This document shows, in pieces, positions 35,740 through 46,790 of a stretch of 64,000 nucleotides of DNA. The notes beneath the pieces are model-generated. The model was given only the letters and a program-made list of their open reading frames with translations, ran no database searches and was not told where the DNA came from. Within the stretch, counting starts at the first letter, position 1, and each line of letters opens with the position of its first letter. The DNA lies in contig NC_031768.1 in NCBI RefSeq assembly GCF_001522545.3, positions 92,862,230 to 92,926,229 on the forward strand, read 5' to 3'. The position numbers and the translations under genes are program-made. Origin of the DNA: Parus major (taxonomy: Eukaryota > Chordata > Aves > Passeriformes > Paridae).

Positions 35740-36480
35740 GTTTAATGACTTTCGATCTCTCCTGCCCCAGACTGGCTTTGAAACAGTGACTCAGATGCCA
35801 AAGTCCCAGTAGCGAAGTGGCTTTTTAATGACACAACTCGAGCTCGAATTCCAGGCACAGGGGAGGCTTTGACACTGCTGTTTGTTTTCTTATTGGAGAA
35901 GTTCAAGAGAAGCTCAAGGCTTAAAAGCAAACCCTTGAAAGCAAAGCATTCCTAATCACATAAAAGTGTCTGCGCAGGCCAGGGCTGAAGAGGGGGCTTG
36001 TGACTTTAATCTTTGCATATCCCTTTCTTTCTTCAAGCATCTCTCCCTCTCACAGAGGGGACACACACACGCACACACAAAACTCTCCTCAACGCCAATA
36101 GTATAATGCTCCAGGAGAGGAAAGAGGAGGAAGAGGAGGAGGAGGAAGCCAGCCCGCCTGCCTGCCCCCATGCTGAGCCTGAGCAGACTTTGTGAGAAAG
36201 CTTCTCTCCATCTGCAGCCCAGCCCGGTGGGAGTCAATTAATTCTGAATAACCTAAACCGACAGAGGTATTTGCATTCACAACCTGACTGATGACCGTAT
36301 AAAATTGATTTATGAATTGAAGTACTTTCCCTCCCCTTATCCCCAATTCAAGCCATAATTGATTATACGTGCTGCAGCGAAATTAAAGAAAGGAAAATTA
36401 AAAAAAAAGAAAAGAAAAAAGGGAGGCTCCACAGACGCTCCTCTATATTCTCAACGTTTCCCGGGATTAGCCGATCTATT
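35740..36480. promoter_or_regulatory. strong candidate conserved enhancer block
   Basis: A repeat-free stretch with dense developmental transcription-factor words: GTGACTCAGATG (near 35788), TTTTTAATGACAC (near 35823), CTTTGCATATCC (36011-36022, POU/octamer-like), GTCAATTAATTC (near 36234), AAATTGATTTATGAATTG (near 36302) and ATAATTGATTAT (36355-36366). The last contains TAATTGATTA, the P2 palindrome for paired-class homeodomain dimers. A CA-rich run (36058-36080) and a GAG-rich run (36118-36149) interrupt it. No open frame looks coding. This is the segment I would most expect to align to other amniotes. The assignment is inference. Confidence 0.4.
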
Positions 36481-36941
36481 CATCACTTATTTTTTTTTTA
36501 TTTAAAAAGTTGCTTCCTTTACCCTCTTCACCAACTTCTCCCCCCGCCCCCTCCCCTTCATCCCTGCCCCTCACCACCACCTCTCAGCCCAGGCAACAAC
36601 ACAGAGGGTCATACCTCAGGAGAGATGGTGGGAGGCACAGAACCCCCTCAGCAACATTCCCACAGTGTGACAGCGAGGCGAGAAGCCTGACACCCTTCCA
36701 GGGCAGAACAGACCCTTCCAAAAGGAGCCTAAACTGCAAATCCTCAACACAACACTGTCCGAAGGTCCGGTTTAACTTGCTGCCTTGTGACTGCTGCACT
36801 GTAGACCTCTGTGGGGTGGGGAATTCACTTGGCCCTTCCAACCAGTCATTTCTTATTAAAGAGATGCTTTCTTATACTCATGCAATGCTCATACAATGCC
36901 CTCCGTGACCTAGGGAGAAGTGTTGTATGAAATCAGGTATT

Positions 36942-36966
36942 ATTGGGCAAGATCTGCTTGCCCAAT
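36942..36966. repeat. 10-bp inverted repeat, 5-bp spacer
   Basis: ATTGGGCAAG (36942-36951) and CTTGCCCAAT (36957-36966) are perfect complements around ATCTG. The layout (TTGG...CCAA dyad) resembles a dimeric factor site of NFI or C/EBP style, though neither consensus is exact. Confidence 0.7.
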
Positions 36967-39788
36967 GTCAATAGGAAATGGAATAGAAATCTTGTTGGAT
37001 GCAGTTGAATGATGCGACTCCACAGATTTTCTCCTGGCACTTTAGTATTTTGAGCTGAATCCATAAGCATGAGAACTGATGACCCTTTTAATCTTTTTTC
37101 CCCCTTATTATCCACCTACTCCACCCTATCTGTCATCCCATTTTCATTTTCTACTCATTGTTTTTCTTCCCATTTTACATGTGGGAACACAGAGAAGCAG
37201 ACTGGTGGTGGCAACATAGGTCACCTATTAGTCCTTCTCTCTTTTTTCTCTGTTTCTTTCTAAATAAATTTCCTCCTCCATTTTTAAGGAATGGATATGT
37301 CCTCTTATTTCTTTTCTCTTGAGCAGGAAGAGACAAATAAAAACCTGATATAGCTCACCCCATGTATGATTTCACTAAAACGCATTTTCCTGGAGTGCTC
37401 TGTAAAGCTCACAGACCCCTTGAGCATGTAAGTACAACTTCATATCACTTTGTGCAGTTGCAATGCTTATTGGTCCACTTCCTTTAGGAAAGTATTTAAA
37501 CCAAATCTTTCAAGCATCTGCACACAGCTCAGCAATGCCAACTGCATTCCACCAAGGAAGAAAGACCGTGATCTAAACGAGGCAAGGCAGGGATTTGGAG
37601 CTTGCCCATTCCTAGTGTCTACAGGTCTCTACAACCTCCACAAAGTTGTCTCCCTCTATTTGGGTAAAACTGAGAAGAAGAAAAGGGCACAAATCAAACA
37701 AGACCACTTCCCTTAATTGTTCAGAGAGGCCTTCAGCAAGGTGCTTGTCCAGGGACTCTTGCGTGGCAGCTATGGCACTACCATGGAGTTCAAGGAGAAA
37801 CCACTCTGGTTTTCTCAAGGAGAAACCTCTCTAAAAGGACGAGGCAGGGCAGGCAGGGAGGCAGTGCTGTGCAGGGATCCAGCTGTGCCTCCTCCGCCAC
37901 AGCTGCTTGCCTGCCCCTCACGTCCCCGTCCCCCACTGCCTAACGCCTTTGTCCTGCTCTGGGGCCATTTCCCTAAAAGTTCAGTTTTGCAGGTGTCTGA
38001 CCTCTTTGTGCTGGGAACAAGGGGAAGGCTGGGGGAAGGGGGCTCTGTGTAATTAAAGCCAAAAAGCCCTACGCAGGGCTGGAAAGCTGAACCTTAACTG
38101 GCATCTCACATCTCTGATGGAGGCTCTTGGGAAAAGCTTCAGAGCAGAAAGCTTCAGAGCAGGATTCAAGAGATACTGCCAAAAATCACAGCAGACCCAG
38201 GAGGCAGCACTCCACATCCCAGTGGTCAAACTCTGTGTAGAATAAAACCCACTTCACAGCAAACAAGGCCTTTATGCTGCAGCCTGGGACATCATGTGGG
38301 GAAAAAGCTGCCTCTGCTTCAAAACTCCACAAGGTCCCGCTTCTGGAAAATGGTGCTGTGTCCACCCCACCTGTCAGCTCTGATGTGAGGTGCACAGCCA
38401 GGCTCTGCAATGATCTGTGGCCTCCTCATAGCTGCAAGGCTTGTCAGACATTTGCTGTGCAGGGAGGATGTCTTGCACCCTTAGGTAACGTGAGGAGTAA
38501 ATGCATTGTCCTGGCTCTGGGGGTGTCCTCCAAACAAGCCTCCAATTTCAAAAAGCAGCAGCTCCAGGGCACAACAAGGGGCACTGCATGTGGGCAGGGC
38601 TTTCTCACCGAGAATGCCTGTTCAAATTAACCTGATAATAAAGATTGTCTCTTGAGGAGGTGAGAGCCAGCAGTGCCATGAGCAACGCAGGAACTCCGGA
38701 GCCAGTAGACAGCAGAGGGTGAAGGCTGCTGCTACACTCATGTCTCATCTGGGAGCTGCAGACCAAAATCTGTGATTCTTTCATGCCAGGCTGGGGCACT
38801 GAGCTCTGGGACGGGGAGCCAGTGACACAGAGTGGAGGTGGGCAGCAGCCCTGGCAGGGGAGGGCACTGCCCACATCCCACATCTACCCGGCTCCCTCCC
38901 ATCTCCACCACAAGGAGTCTCGCAGATGTCAGCCCCGACAAAAGCACGCAAATGGGAGGGACGTCAGCGCAGATTTACATCCAGAGGTCGACATGTCCTG
39001 AGTGGTAAACGGGTGGACAAAGAAGTTAATCGAGGAGTCAAAAAGGGCAACCTGAAGAGCAGCGGCAGCTGGGAATGTGGAAGCAGAAATCAAGGCAATC
39101 AGCAGGAAAAAAAAGAGGGAGAGTTTTGCATGCCTTTCTGATTTTTCCACATGGAAAGAACAACGCTGTATTATCTGAAACCAAATTATTTTTACTGTCA
39201 GCTGAGAGAGAGCAGTCAGTAGGTTTGAACTGATGCCTCTGCCAGCAGTCACAGTCTTTCTTCCCACACAAACCAGCGAGCCCACTGCAGACAAAAGAGC
39301 TGCCTGACATTCCAGAGCTCGCAGGGGGAGAGCAGTGCCATCCCTGCTCACACCTGCACTGACAGGCTCTGCTGTCACTTATCTGCTGCCACAACGTGTG
39401 GAAGCATCCATCAGAAACCTGACACTGATTCCACTCTGGGTGCTCTCATGGAGCCTAAAGATGGTCGGAGCTGCCCAGAGCCCGCAGTGCAACTATCACA
39501 AGCAGCAACAGGTCACTGCAGCCTGCAGCCAGGCAGGCATTTCTGAACTATTGTTCAGGGTACAGACTAAGGTCATGTTCCCTTTTAAGCTAAGTCAATC
39601 TTTTTACTGAGTTCATTGGGATCTTGGGCTCAAGCCAGCGGTTACTGGATGGACCAAACATCTTTCAGAGCTCAGACAGAGCTGTATTGGCCCTGGTGGT
39701 GTTTGGGAAATGGAGAAATGAACACCATCACCCATGTGACTGAAAACAAACCAGAAAAAAGAAGTTTCAAAAATATTGACAAATATGC

Positions 39789-39822
39789 TATAATAATAGT
39801 AATAATAATAGTAATAGTAATA
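39789..39822 (+). repeat. (AAT/AGT)n trinucleotide repeat
   Basis: About eleven ATA/ATAGTA units, an imperfect AT-rich microsatellite. Confidence 0.85.
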
Positions 39823-40519
39823 CTTTTCTCTACCTCTTTAAGAAAAACCCCAACAACACGAGGAACTGCTTTTCTGGTTAGTCAAGGAATTCTCCTCTTT
39901 CAATGGCACAAATTGATCAGCCATCTCTTAATACCATTAATTCAAATGAACAGAGACACTAGCCAGCTGCTGGATGGGTACCAGAGAGGCTGGATGCTCT
40001 CAGCAAGCCCAACCACCTGCCCAGGGCTTGCCCTGCTCTCTGCATTCAACATGCTCACTCAAGCTTCATGGAGAAACCTTACCACACTGACCTATTGCTA
40101 AGCTAAATGTTTATCACTCCCAGGAAATCTAGCTCCCTTTTCCTGCAGTGTATAACTCACAGGTAGCAGAAAGAGTGAGGACTCATCGCTTCAACCACAG
40201 CATGAACAGTTTTGGGAACTGGAGTACTTCCAAGGGCCTCTGGACTTGACCTGGGAGATAGCTGGGCACCTCTCTCTTTTGGCACAGAGCTGGGCAATTA
40301 GCCTTGCTCAGCCAGCAGACCCGTGAGGATCTGTCTTTCCTATGCTCTATTGCCACACAAAGGATCGAGCAAAAACACAGCATCTACTTAAGTGAGGCAA
40401 ATGCAGAATGAAAAATGCATTTTGCCAAATGCCCGGGAACTATTGACTGGCTGAATCCAAGCATTTTTTGCATAGGGCCTAGTTAAAATAGAGACAAAGG
40501 ACTGTGGCAAAGGAAAAAA

Positions 40520-40655
40520 AAAGTGGCTACTGGTCAGATACAAGTCATTTAGCTCAATATAAACATAATTGTGTATAATTCTGGGGTCATTTTAACACAG
40601 AAGATCAGACTAGCTGGTCTAATGATGTCTTTTGGCCTTCACACTTAAGAACTGA
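40520..40655 (+). mobile_element. old CR1 LINE 3' tail
   Basis: ACAGAAGATCAGACTAGC followed by TGATGTCTTTTGGCCTTCA matches the terminal part of old sauropsid CR1 ('agaggtcagactagatgatc... tcccttctggcctt'). The upstream 60 bp are compatible but decayed. It is a non-functional relic. Confidence 0.65.
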
Positions 40656-41070
40656 TGCCCCATCTTTCAAACACTCACTTTCTCTCTCAAAAACTGGGTG
40701 CAGATTTGGTCTAAAATATAAGTGTCCCTTGTTGTCACTACAGTTTTTCTGGGCTTGTTTGTTAGTTGCACCCTTGCCCAGCTGCCTTGGAGCTGTTTCT
40801 TCTACACTTGTCCCCATTTGGTCACTTCTGTTATTGAATTCCAAAACGACAAACCCCGGAGAAATGAAAGAGGTTAATTTATTTCTTTCTTTTCAGCTGT
40901 AAATGTGCAAATACTTTTATCAGAGATTGTTTCTTAAAATGTCACAGACAATGGGGCATTTTTGCATGAGTCAAGGCAAAAACATAAAAATGTCTCCCGG
41001 ACAATATTTTGTCTGCGACGCTGGGACATGTTTGTGCAACTGGCTTCAGGACAATAAAAAAATAATTACA
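40656..41070. other. unique non-coding sequence
   Basis: No gene or repeat recognised. A short frame at 40605-40844 (minus) overlaps the CR1 relic and is not coding. Confidence 0.5.
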
Positions 41071-41076
41071 AATTAA

Positions 41077-41108
<32 letters not shown>

Positions 41109-41110
41109 AA
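41071..41110 (+). repeat. (AAAT)n microsatellite
   Basis: About eight AAAT units after AATTAATT. It lies about 130 bp upstream of the second CpG island. Confidence 0.9.
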
Positions 41111-41239
41111 TTTAGCCTTTCTTCTGGTGGGTATCCTCAGGAAGGAGTAGGAATGACCAGAGGGACAAAGCTGCCAGGTTACACCTGGGAGGGAGGATTT
41201 CTTTGCCCGCTCCCCAAGCCCAGAAAGAACACAGCAGGG

Positions 41240-42060
41240 GTTTTGTTTCTCGAAGCTGCAGCTCGGCGGCCGTGCCGGCGGGTCATGTTTTACTGTCTGG
41301 GCCAGGGCAGAATGAAAAGCAGAGATTTAGTTTCCCGATGGCCCTGGCTTTACATCCAGCCCCCAGCCAGCTCCCGGCTGGCAGCGCCGATGCCCGCGGA
41401 GATCGCGGGGACCTGGCGCGGTTTGGGGCTTTTTCCTCCCTCCCTCCCCCGGTCCTTTTCTCTGGGAGAACCTCGCTTCTGCAGGGCTTCTCCCTGCGGC
41501 TGCCCCCTGCCCGGCATCCCTCACCTCGCCACAAAACAGCCACACACACGCCCGCACGCACTGCGGGCAGGCACAAAGGCTTTCAAAGCCGCCCTTTATA
41601 TCCCCCCACAGCTGCCCGCGCAGCCCCTGCTCCAGCGCTCGCCCAGCAAGGATGCGTATTCTTCGGCTCCCAAAGGCCCCCATTGCTGTCAATTAGTTAC
41701 GGGACGCCACCGGGATTCAAGGCTGACAGCTCCGGCAAAGCAGGAGAAATGGACTCAGTGGGGAGCGAGGGGGCCTGCCCTCTTTCTTTCCCCCCGCCCC
41801 GCGTCTTTCTCCCCACAAGAAATACCTTTCTCAGCGAGGCTTTTCAAGCCGCCCCCCAGCCCCACCGCCCGCGCCTGCATGCAGGGGCATGCACGTAGAG
41901 GGATGCGCGGCGCCGAGAGATGCCAAACGCGCTGTGAAAGGGGCGCCGGGGACAGCCGACCTGCCCACCTAGGGGCTCATCAATATCTCTCTCTGTTTCT
42001 TTCTTCCCCGCCTCCGTCCTGGTCTCCAGTTACAAATCCCCCGTCTCTCAGCTCCCCGGG
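41240..42060. promoter_or_regulatory. second CpG island, candidate promoter or enhancer-promoter
   Basis: About 0.8 kb of GC- and CpG-rich DNA. It includes TGTCAATTAG (41687-41696) and CTGACAGCT (41723-41731), which are two TALE-class (MEIS/TGIF) cores, TGTCA and TGACAG, in opposite orientation about 35 bp apart, the first fused to a homeodomain CAATTAG. A weak TATA-like TTTATATC occurs near 41595. The 303-codon plus-strand frame (41153-42064) and its overlapping alternatives are Pro/Arg/Ser-rich, have no domain and extend beyond the island only because stop codons are rare at this GC. I judge it non-coding. It could be an alternative promoter, the promoter of a non-coding RNA, or an island of a neighbouring gene. 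Confidence 0.75.
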
Positions 42061-42704
42061 ATGAACGTAACATCTTATTTCTCCTCGATTTTCCCACCCA
42101 GGCTGGCTTGCTAGAAGGGGAGGGATGGGACAAGGTTAAAACACGACTCTGCAACAAGTGTGGGTTTCACTTGGCAGCGTTCTGTCTGTCGCTTCTGGGG
42201 ATGCTCAGCTCATGTCCCTGCGTGTAACCTGGAGCGTAACCCAGCAAGCTCACAGAGAATGGGGGAGTGAAGCCAGGAGGGGGATGCTGACCCGGTGATT
42301 TCACGGCAAACGTCGGTGCTATGAGATTTAGGAAAGAAACAAAGGCTGTAATGGTTTGGGAGTGAGGGACCTCTTTAGCCAGACCGTGAAAATAAGATAT
42401 ATTTCAAGAGAAGGCATTCCCACGCTTTCAGCCCCGATATTTGGTATGGAAGAAAATCCAACCCAGGCATTGGCTTTGGTGATTTGAAATGGGATGTGTT
42501 TCATGTGAACTCCAGCTTTGGCTCCTGCCATAAATTCCAGTTAGAAATGGGGATCACTCACTCCTAACTCAGTCTTTATGTTTGTATCTTTCCTAGATAA
42601 TTGGATAATTTGGAGGTTCTTATGCCAGCTGTGGATTTGGCCCAGCCAAAGTAGTCTCTCTGTGGATCAAAGAGGGAAAACAAAACAATATTTAGATAAT
42701 TTTT

Positions 42705-42765
42705 TCCTCATCTCTGCTACGGGTTGTTTGTGTGTCCCTTGTCAAGTCACTTCATCATGCGCCCA
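42705..42765 (+). mobile_element. possible MIR core fragment
   Basis: CTCTGCTACGGG followed by TGTGTGTCCCTTGTCAAGTC and ACTTCATC follows the MIR order ('ctctgccact... ctgtgtgaccttgggcaagtcacttaac'). It is short, so chance cannot be excluded. Confidence 0.45.
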
Positions 42766-45700
42766 CCCCGAGCCACGAGCAACTTCCCTTACTGTCCCAT
42801 CACATCTCCTGCCTGGAGGCACAACTAAGTCTGGGTGACTGCATTTCACACGCCTTCTTGGGCTCAGGCAATCCTTTCATCTGAAACACTTGAAGATAAG
42901 AGCAGCTCAGATTCAATTTCTTGGACCAAAATCTTCCCCTGAAGTTTGGATCCTGAACTAGTCCCAACCCAGAAAAAACGCAGTCTTTTGGTCTGGCTGC
43001 ATCTGAAGGCTCCAGCTCAAGCCCACACGGCAGTCTTGCACAAACAGCCCATCTCAAGAGATTTCTGCTTCCTGGAGAGATGAAATCTTTCAGAAACAGT
43101 GTAAGAAGAGATTTCAAATCCCTAGGAAAAAATCCTCCCCTCAGCTCCCACCCACATCTTGGCATTGATGTGGAACCATGGACCCTTGCCTAATTCAAAA
43201 TCAGATTTATACAACAAGCTCTGGGCTCTTACAGTGGAAATCAGAAACCTTCACTTGCAGTGGGAATGGACATCCTTGAAGGCCAGCAGAAGATGTTGGG
43301 AGAGCTGTGCGTGGCTTAAAATGGGTGTGAGCTCTTCTTTTTGTGCTGTGGGGGCTGGAGAGGGAACAAGGCAGCAAAATAACTTGTTACAAAAGGCAGA
43401 TGTGGTAAATAGTTCACAGGAGAGGCTGACAGCATTCCCAGGCCACTGGAGGAATAAGCTGTCCAAGGAATGGCTTCTAAATGAAACAGCCTCCGTGCAG
43501 TTTCTGCATCAGGACAAAGGATAGGTTTATTTTGGATGTGCTAGTAAAACTGCTGTCTGCGAGCCATAAGGTCATACAGCTAAGGTCTGGCTGCTGTCTG
43601 GTGAGGAAGCATTCCTCTGGGCCTCCTCTGTCAGCATGCAAGTGCAGGCCTTGTAAAAAAAGAATAATACATTCCCCATTCCCCTACAGAGCAGTATGGC
43701 AATGAGTGAACTCAGCACAAGGAGTTTGAGCCTACTTGTGCTGCTGCTGAAAGGGTTATTCACAGACAGAGCGCTCAGCATCAAAATGCTCTGTATCCTG
43801 AGCAAGGCATCGGTGATGGCCAAGGATCTGTCAGATGATGGCACATGAGAAATGCACTGATCATGTCTTATATGGTTTCCTTGTGCGCAGCAAGGCAGAA
43901 GAAACCCTGTAATGGTGATGGCATCCGATGGCTGCCCTGTTGATAAACCATCAAAACATGAGAGCATCCAAAAAAACGGAGTGCATCTGAAAAGGTGAAT
44001 TCTCTTTTCCATCTTCTGACATGATTCTGGTATGGTATGACATGGTTACTGCTGATGGTATGTTACATATTTTACAGACAGCCTGAGAAGGCACTGGCTT
44101 CCATAGCCATTAAATCCACAACTCGTGACTTTTGCTTTGCTCCTACAACCATGTACAATGATCACACATAGCTCATTTAAAACAAACCGTGCTAGAAAGG
44201 AAAAGTTCAAGGGATTTATGTTTGGCAGATGAGTGTTGAGCCACATTGACTTCTGGGCCATGGATCTCAAGGTGCCAAGCAAAAAGCAGTAATAATGAGA
44301 AAGGCTGAGCTGGAAACACCAAGGGATGTCTCATAAATAATGGAAATGCATTAGCAGCACCGAGGTGGGAGGTGGGCTGGAGATGATGATGAAGGGGGGA
44401 TGGTGAAGAGTGGCCAACGAGGAGAGTGGATCTCACACAGCGCTTCCTGGGAGGCCACTTGGGTCATGGGCGTTCTCATCAGGCTGACAAAGAATGTCAG
44501 GGCGTGAAAAAGTTAAAGTAGTCACTTTAATTAACACCTCTTCACTGGGTGTGACAAGAAGCTACCTCCCCTCTCCAGGCCTCCTTTGCCATGCGCCCTA
44601 TCGAGCCCTCATACCTGAGGTGCCGAAAACAGCCTCTGGTGAGAGGTGCTTGTCACCAGGTCTAAGTGCATCACTGACAGAGTCAAGAGATTCAGCTCAG
44701 CACCTCGAGGTGTGAGCAGGTAACAAACCGGCAGGGTTTTCTGCTGCAGTCAGTGTTGGGGAAGCAGTCAGGAAAAGGTGAAAGCAATCTGGGATAAAAT
44801 CCTCCCAGAAATGCTGGCTGTCTTCCATCTTGCATGCTAATGCTGAAACATGAGTTCCTCAGGCAGGGATGAAAAGAAAACCTCATATCACACAGGACCC
44901 TTGGGACTGGGACGGGGGGAGTAGGAGGACTTTAGGCAAGAAAAAAGATCTTTCTCCTCCTTTACATTCCCATTAGCACTGAGCACCACACCGGAAGAAA
45001 AAGGTTTGATGTCACAACACCAAAGTGCTCTCCCTAGTTCTCCTGAAGGAGATAGAGGCCTACAGGAAAGATCCCACCAGTCAGCACCCCAGTGAGATGG
45101 AGAATTCCACTGGTCCTGCTTGGGCAGGTAAAAGAGACTTTTACCATTTGCTTTAGTTTGCAGAATGGGAGAACCTGCACCAAGTAAACGAGTTAAATCT
45201 TCCTGAAAGGTGAATGTTAATCCAGGTTTTGATGAAAAGTTTTGTGGTCTGCATTGGACTAGTCTGTTGTGGTGCTCTCTCCTGAGACACCCTATGGATT
45301 TACTTCCCAGTTTCATCAGATGGGCAGTAGGGGCCTGATTTGCCCTCAGCTTAAGACTTGTAGCTCTGATTAAAATACACAGCTGTGAGAGATGAATCCT
45401 GTGTTTCAGAAATGCCCAGTTTAATGGGAAAGGCTGCCCAGACAGCTTCACCTGATCTAAAGCATTTGAGGAGTGTCCTCACCTGGGAGAGGGTTCTGGG
45501 ATGATGAGCCAGAGTTAAAAGAGCAGAGTTCAGACCCTGCCAGATTCTCTTCTGGGTGACCTTTTGGAAATTCCTTGGCCAAGGACAGTGTTTCATATTC
45601 CCCAGCTGTTGTAGCCAGTGCTGGTTATACCCAACCGGCTGCAGTCTCAGCTGGTCATAACCCCAGGGAGTTGGGAGTGTGGTAGAATAGCAGTGTTTCA

Positions 45701-45987
45701 GCATCTCAGACACTACATGTTGCAGACTGGGGCACTCCAGCAACCGAGTGGAGATGCATGTAGGCGCTGGAAATGCCATCCTGCATGAGCTCTGGGCGTA
45801 GCTTACAAACAAACAAACAAAAGCTCTCCTTTCCGTTGCTGACACAAAGAACTTTTTATTGCAAAACTAGGCAGGAAGATAGCTTTTGCACTTTGTGAGC
45901 TCAAGGCTCCTTTCAAAACCTTTCCCACTTTTATGCTATCTACCACAAGAAGTTAAAATCTGAAAAATCAATGTTGCAAACTAACAA

Positions 45988-46027
45988 TCTTTTCTTCTTT
46001 TTTTTTTTTTTTTTTTCTTTTTCTCTC
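45988..46027 (+). repeat. poly-T / TC-rich tract
   Basis: Nineteen consecutive T residues flanked by TTC units. It could be the tail of an antisense retroposed element, but no body is recognised downstream. Confidence 0.85.
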
Positions 46028-46514
46028 CATATAGACTTCTGTGGCTTAACACCCTTTGATCCAAGAGATGAATCTGTTCCTCCAAGGCTGCTGGTACACA
46101 ATGTGCTGGCCAGTTTGCAGTCTCTCTCCCACCCTCTGACTAGTGAGGGTCAGCCTCAATTGCTCTGACCCATTTGACGTGCCATGACTTTCTCTGCAGC
46201 AGACACAGCAGAAGATTTTCTTTCATTGGTCCTTTGGCACCTAAGGAGCAGCCCCTCCATGGGCACATGCATCTGTCAGGTCTCCCCCAAATCTCTGCTC
46301 CTGTCAGTCCATGCATGGCTGTGTCTGCATCTTGAAGGCATCAGGCATCCCGGGCTGGCAGGCAGCCCCTCCTGGTGCCGGTGAGGGTTGCAGGAACAGG
46401 TGTGGATGCCGAAGGATATTTAATGCCACATGGCTTAATCTGGAAAGGTTTGAAGTCTGGACAACCCACCCTACGGTGTGCAATTTAAAAAGGCACGATC
46501 TCCTGGGTTCTTCC

Positions 46515-46790
46515 AAGGAGTGATTTGATCTACAGGCACCTCAAGGGAGAGAGAGTCCTGATATCAAAGGGCTCTTTAATCTGGCAGAAAAGGGCATTTA
46601 TGAGAACCAGCTGCCAGCAGTTGAGGCCAGACGAATTCAGACTGAAAATCAAGGTGCACGTTTTCAACTGTGAAAGTAATTAATCTGTAGGGCACATTGC
46701 CTAGAAGGCCAGCAGTGGCTCGGTCACTGGCAGGCCTGAAATCAGGAGCAGATGTTTTCCTGGAAGAGATGACATCACCTAGCCAGGGAC
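46515..46790 (+). mobile_element. old CR1 LINE fragment
   Basis: Follows the old sauropsid CR1 order: TTTGATCTACAGGCACCTCAAGGG, AAAGGGCTCTTTAATCTGGCAG, CAGACGAATTCAGACTG, then GTGAAAGTAATTAATCTG. It is heavily mutated with indels and contains no open frame. The region corresponds to the end of ORF2 and the 3' UTR. Confidence 0.8.

Larger units (their letters stand above)
36481..40519. other. unique non-coding sequence
   Basis: No gene supported. Noted items are a 10-bp inverted repeat at 36942-36966, a 16-bp tandem duplication of AAAGCTTCAGAGCAG near 38133-38163 and an ATA/GTA trinucleotide run at 39789-39822. The 161-codon frame at 39616-40101 runs through that trinucleotide run (poly-Ile) and is rejected. 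Confidence 0.55.
42061..46514. other. unique non-coding sequence
   Basis: No gene supported. A possible MIR scrap (TGTGTGTCCCTTGTCAAGTC) lies at 42728-42750. A CAAACAAACAAA run is near 45805. The long minus-strand frames at 44888-45845 (187 and 164 codons) overlap each other in different frames and show no domain. Confidence 0.5.

Noticed and set aside
39616..40101. 161-codon frame with a hydrophobic Ile/Val segment resembling a membrane helix
   Set aside because: The hydrophobic stretch is translated from the AAT/AGT microsatellite.
41153..42064. 303-codon plus-strand open frame in the second CpG island
   Set aside because: Stop-codon scarcity at high GC explains it; no domain, and another overlapping frame is nearly as long.
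44888..45845. Two long minus-strand frames (187 and 164 codons) as a possible gene
   Set aside because: They overlap each other in different frames with no domain and no splice logic.
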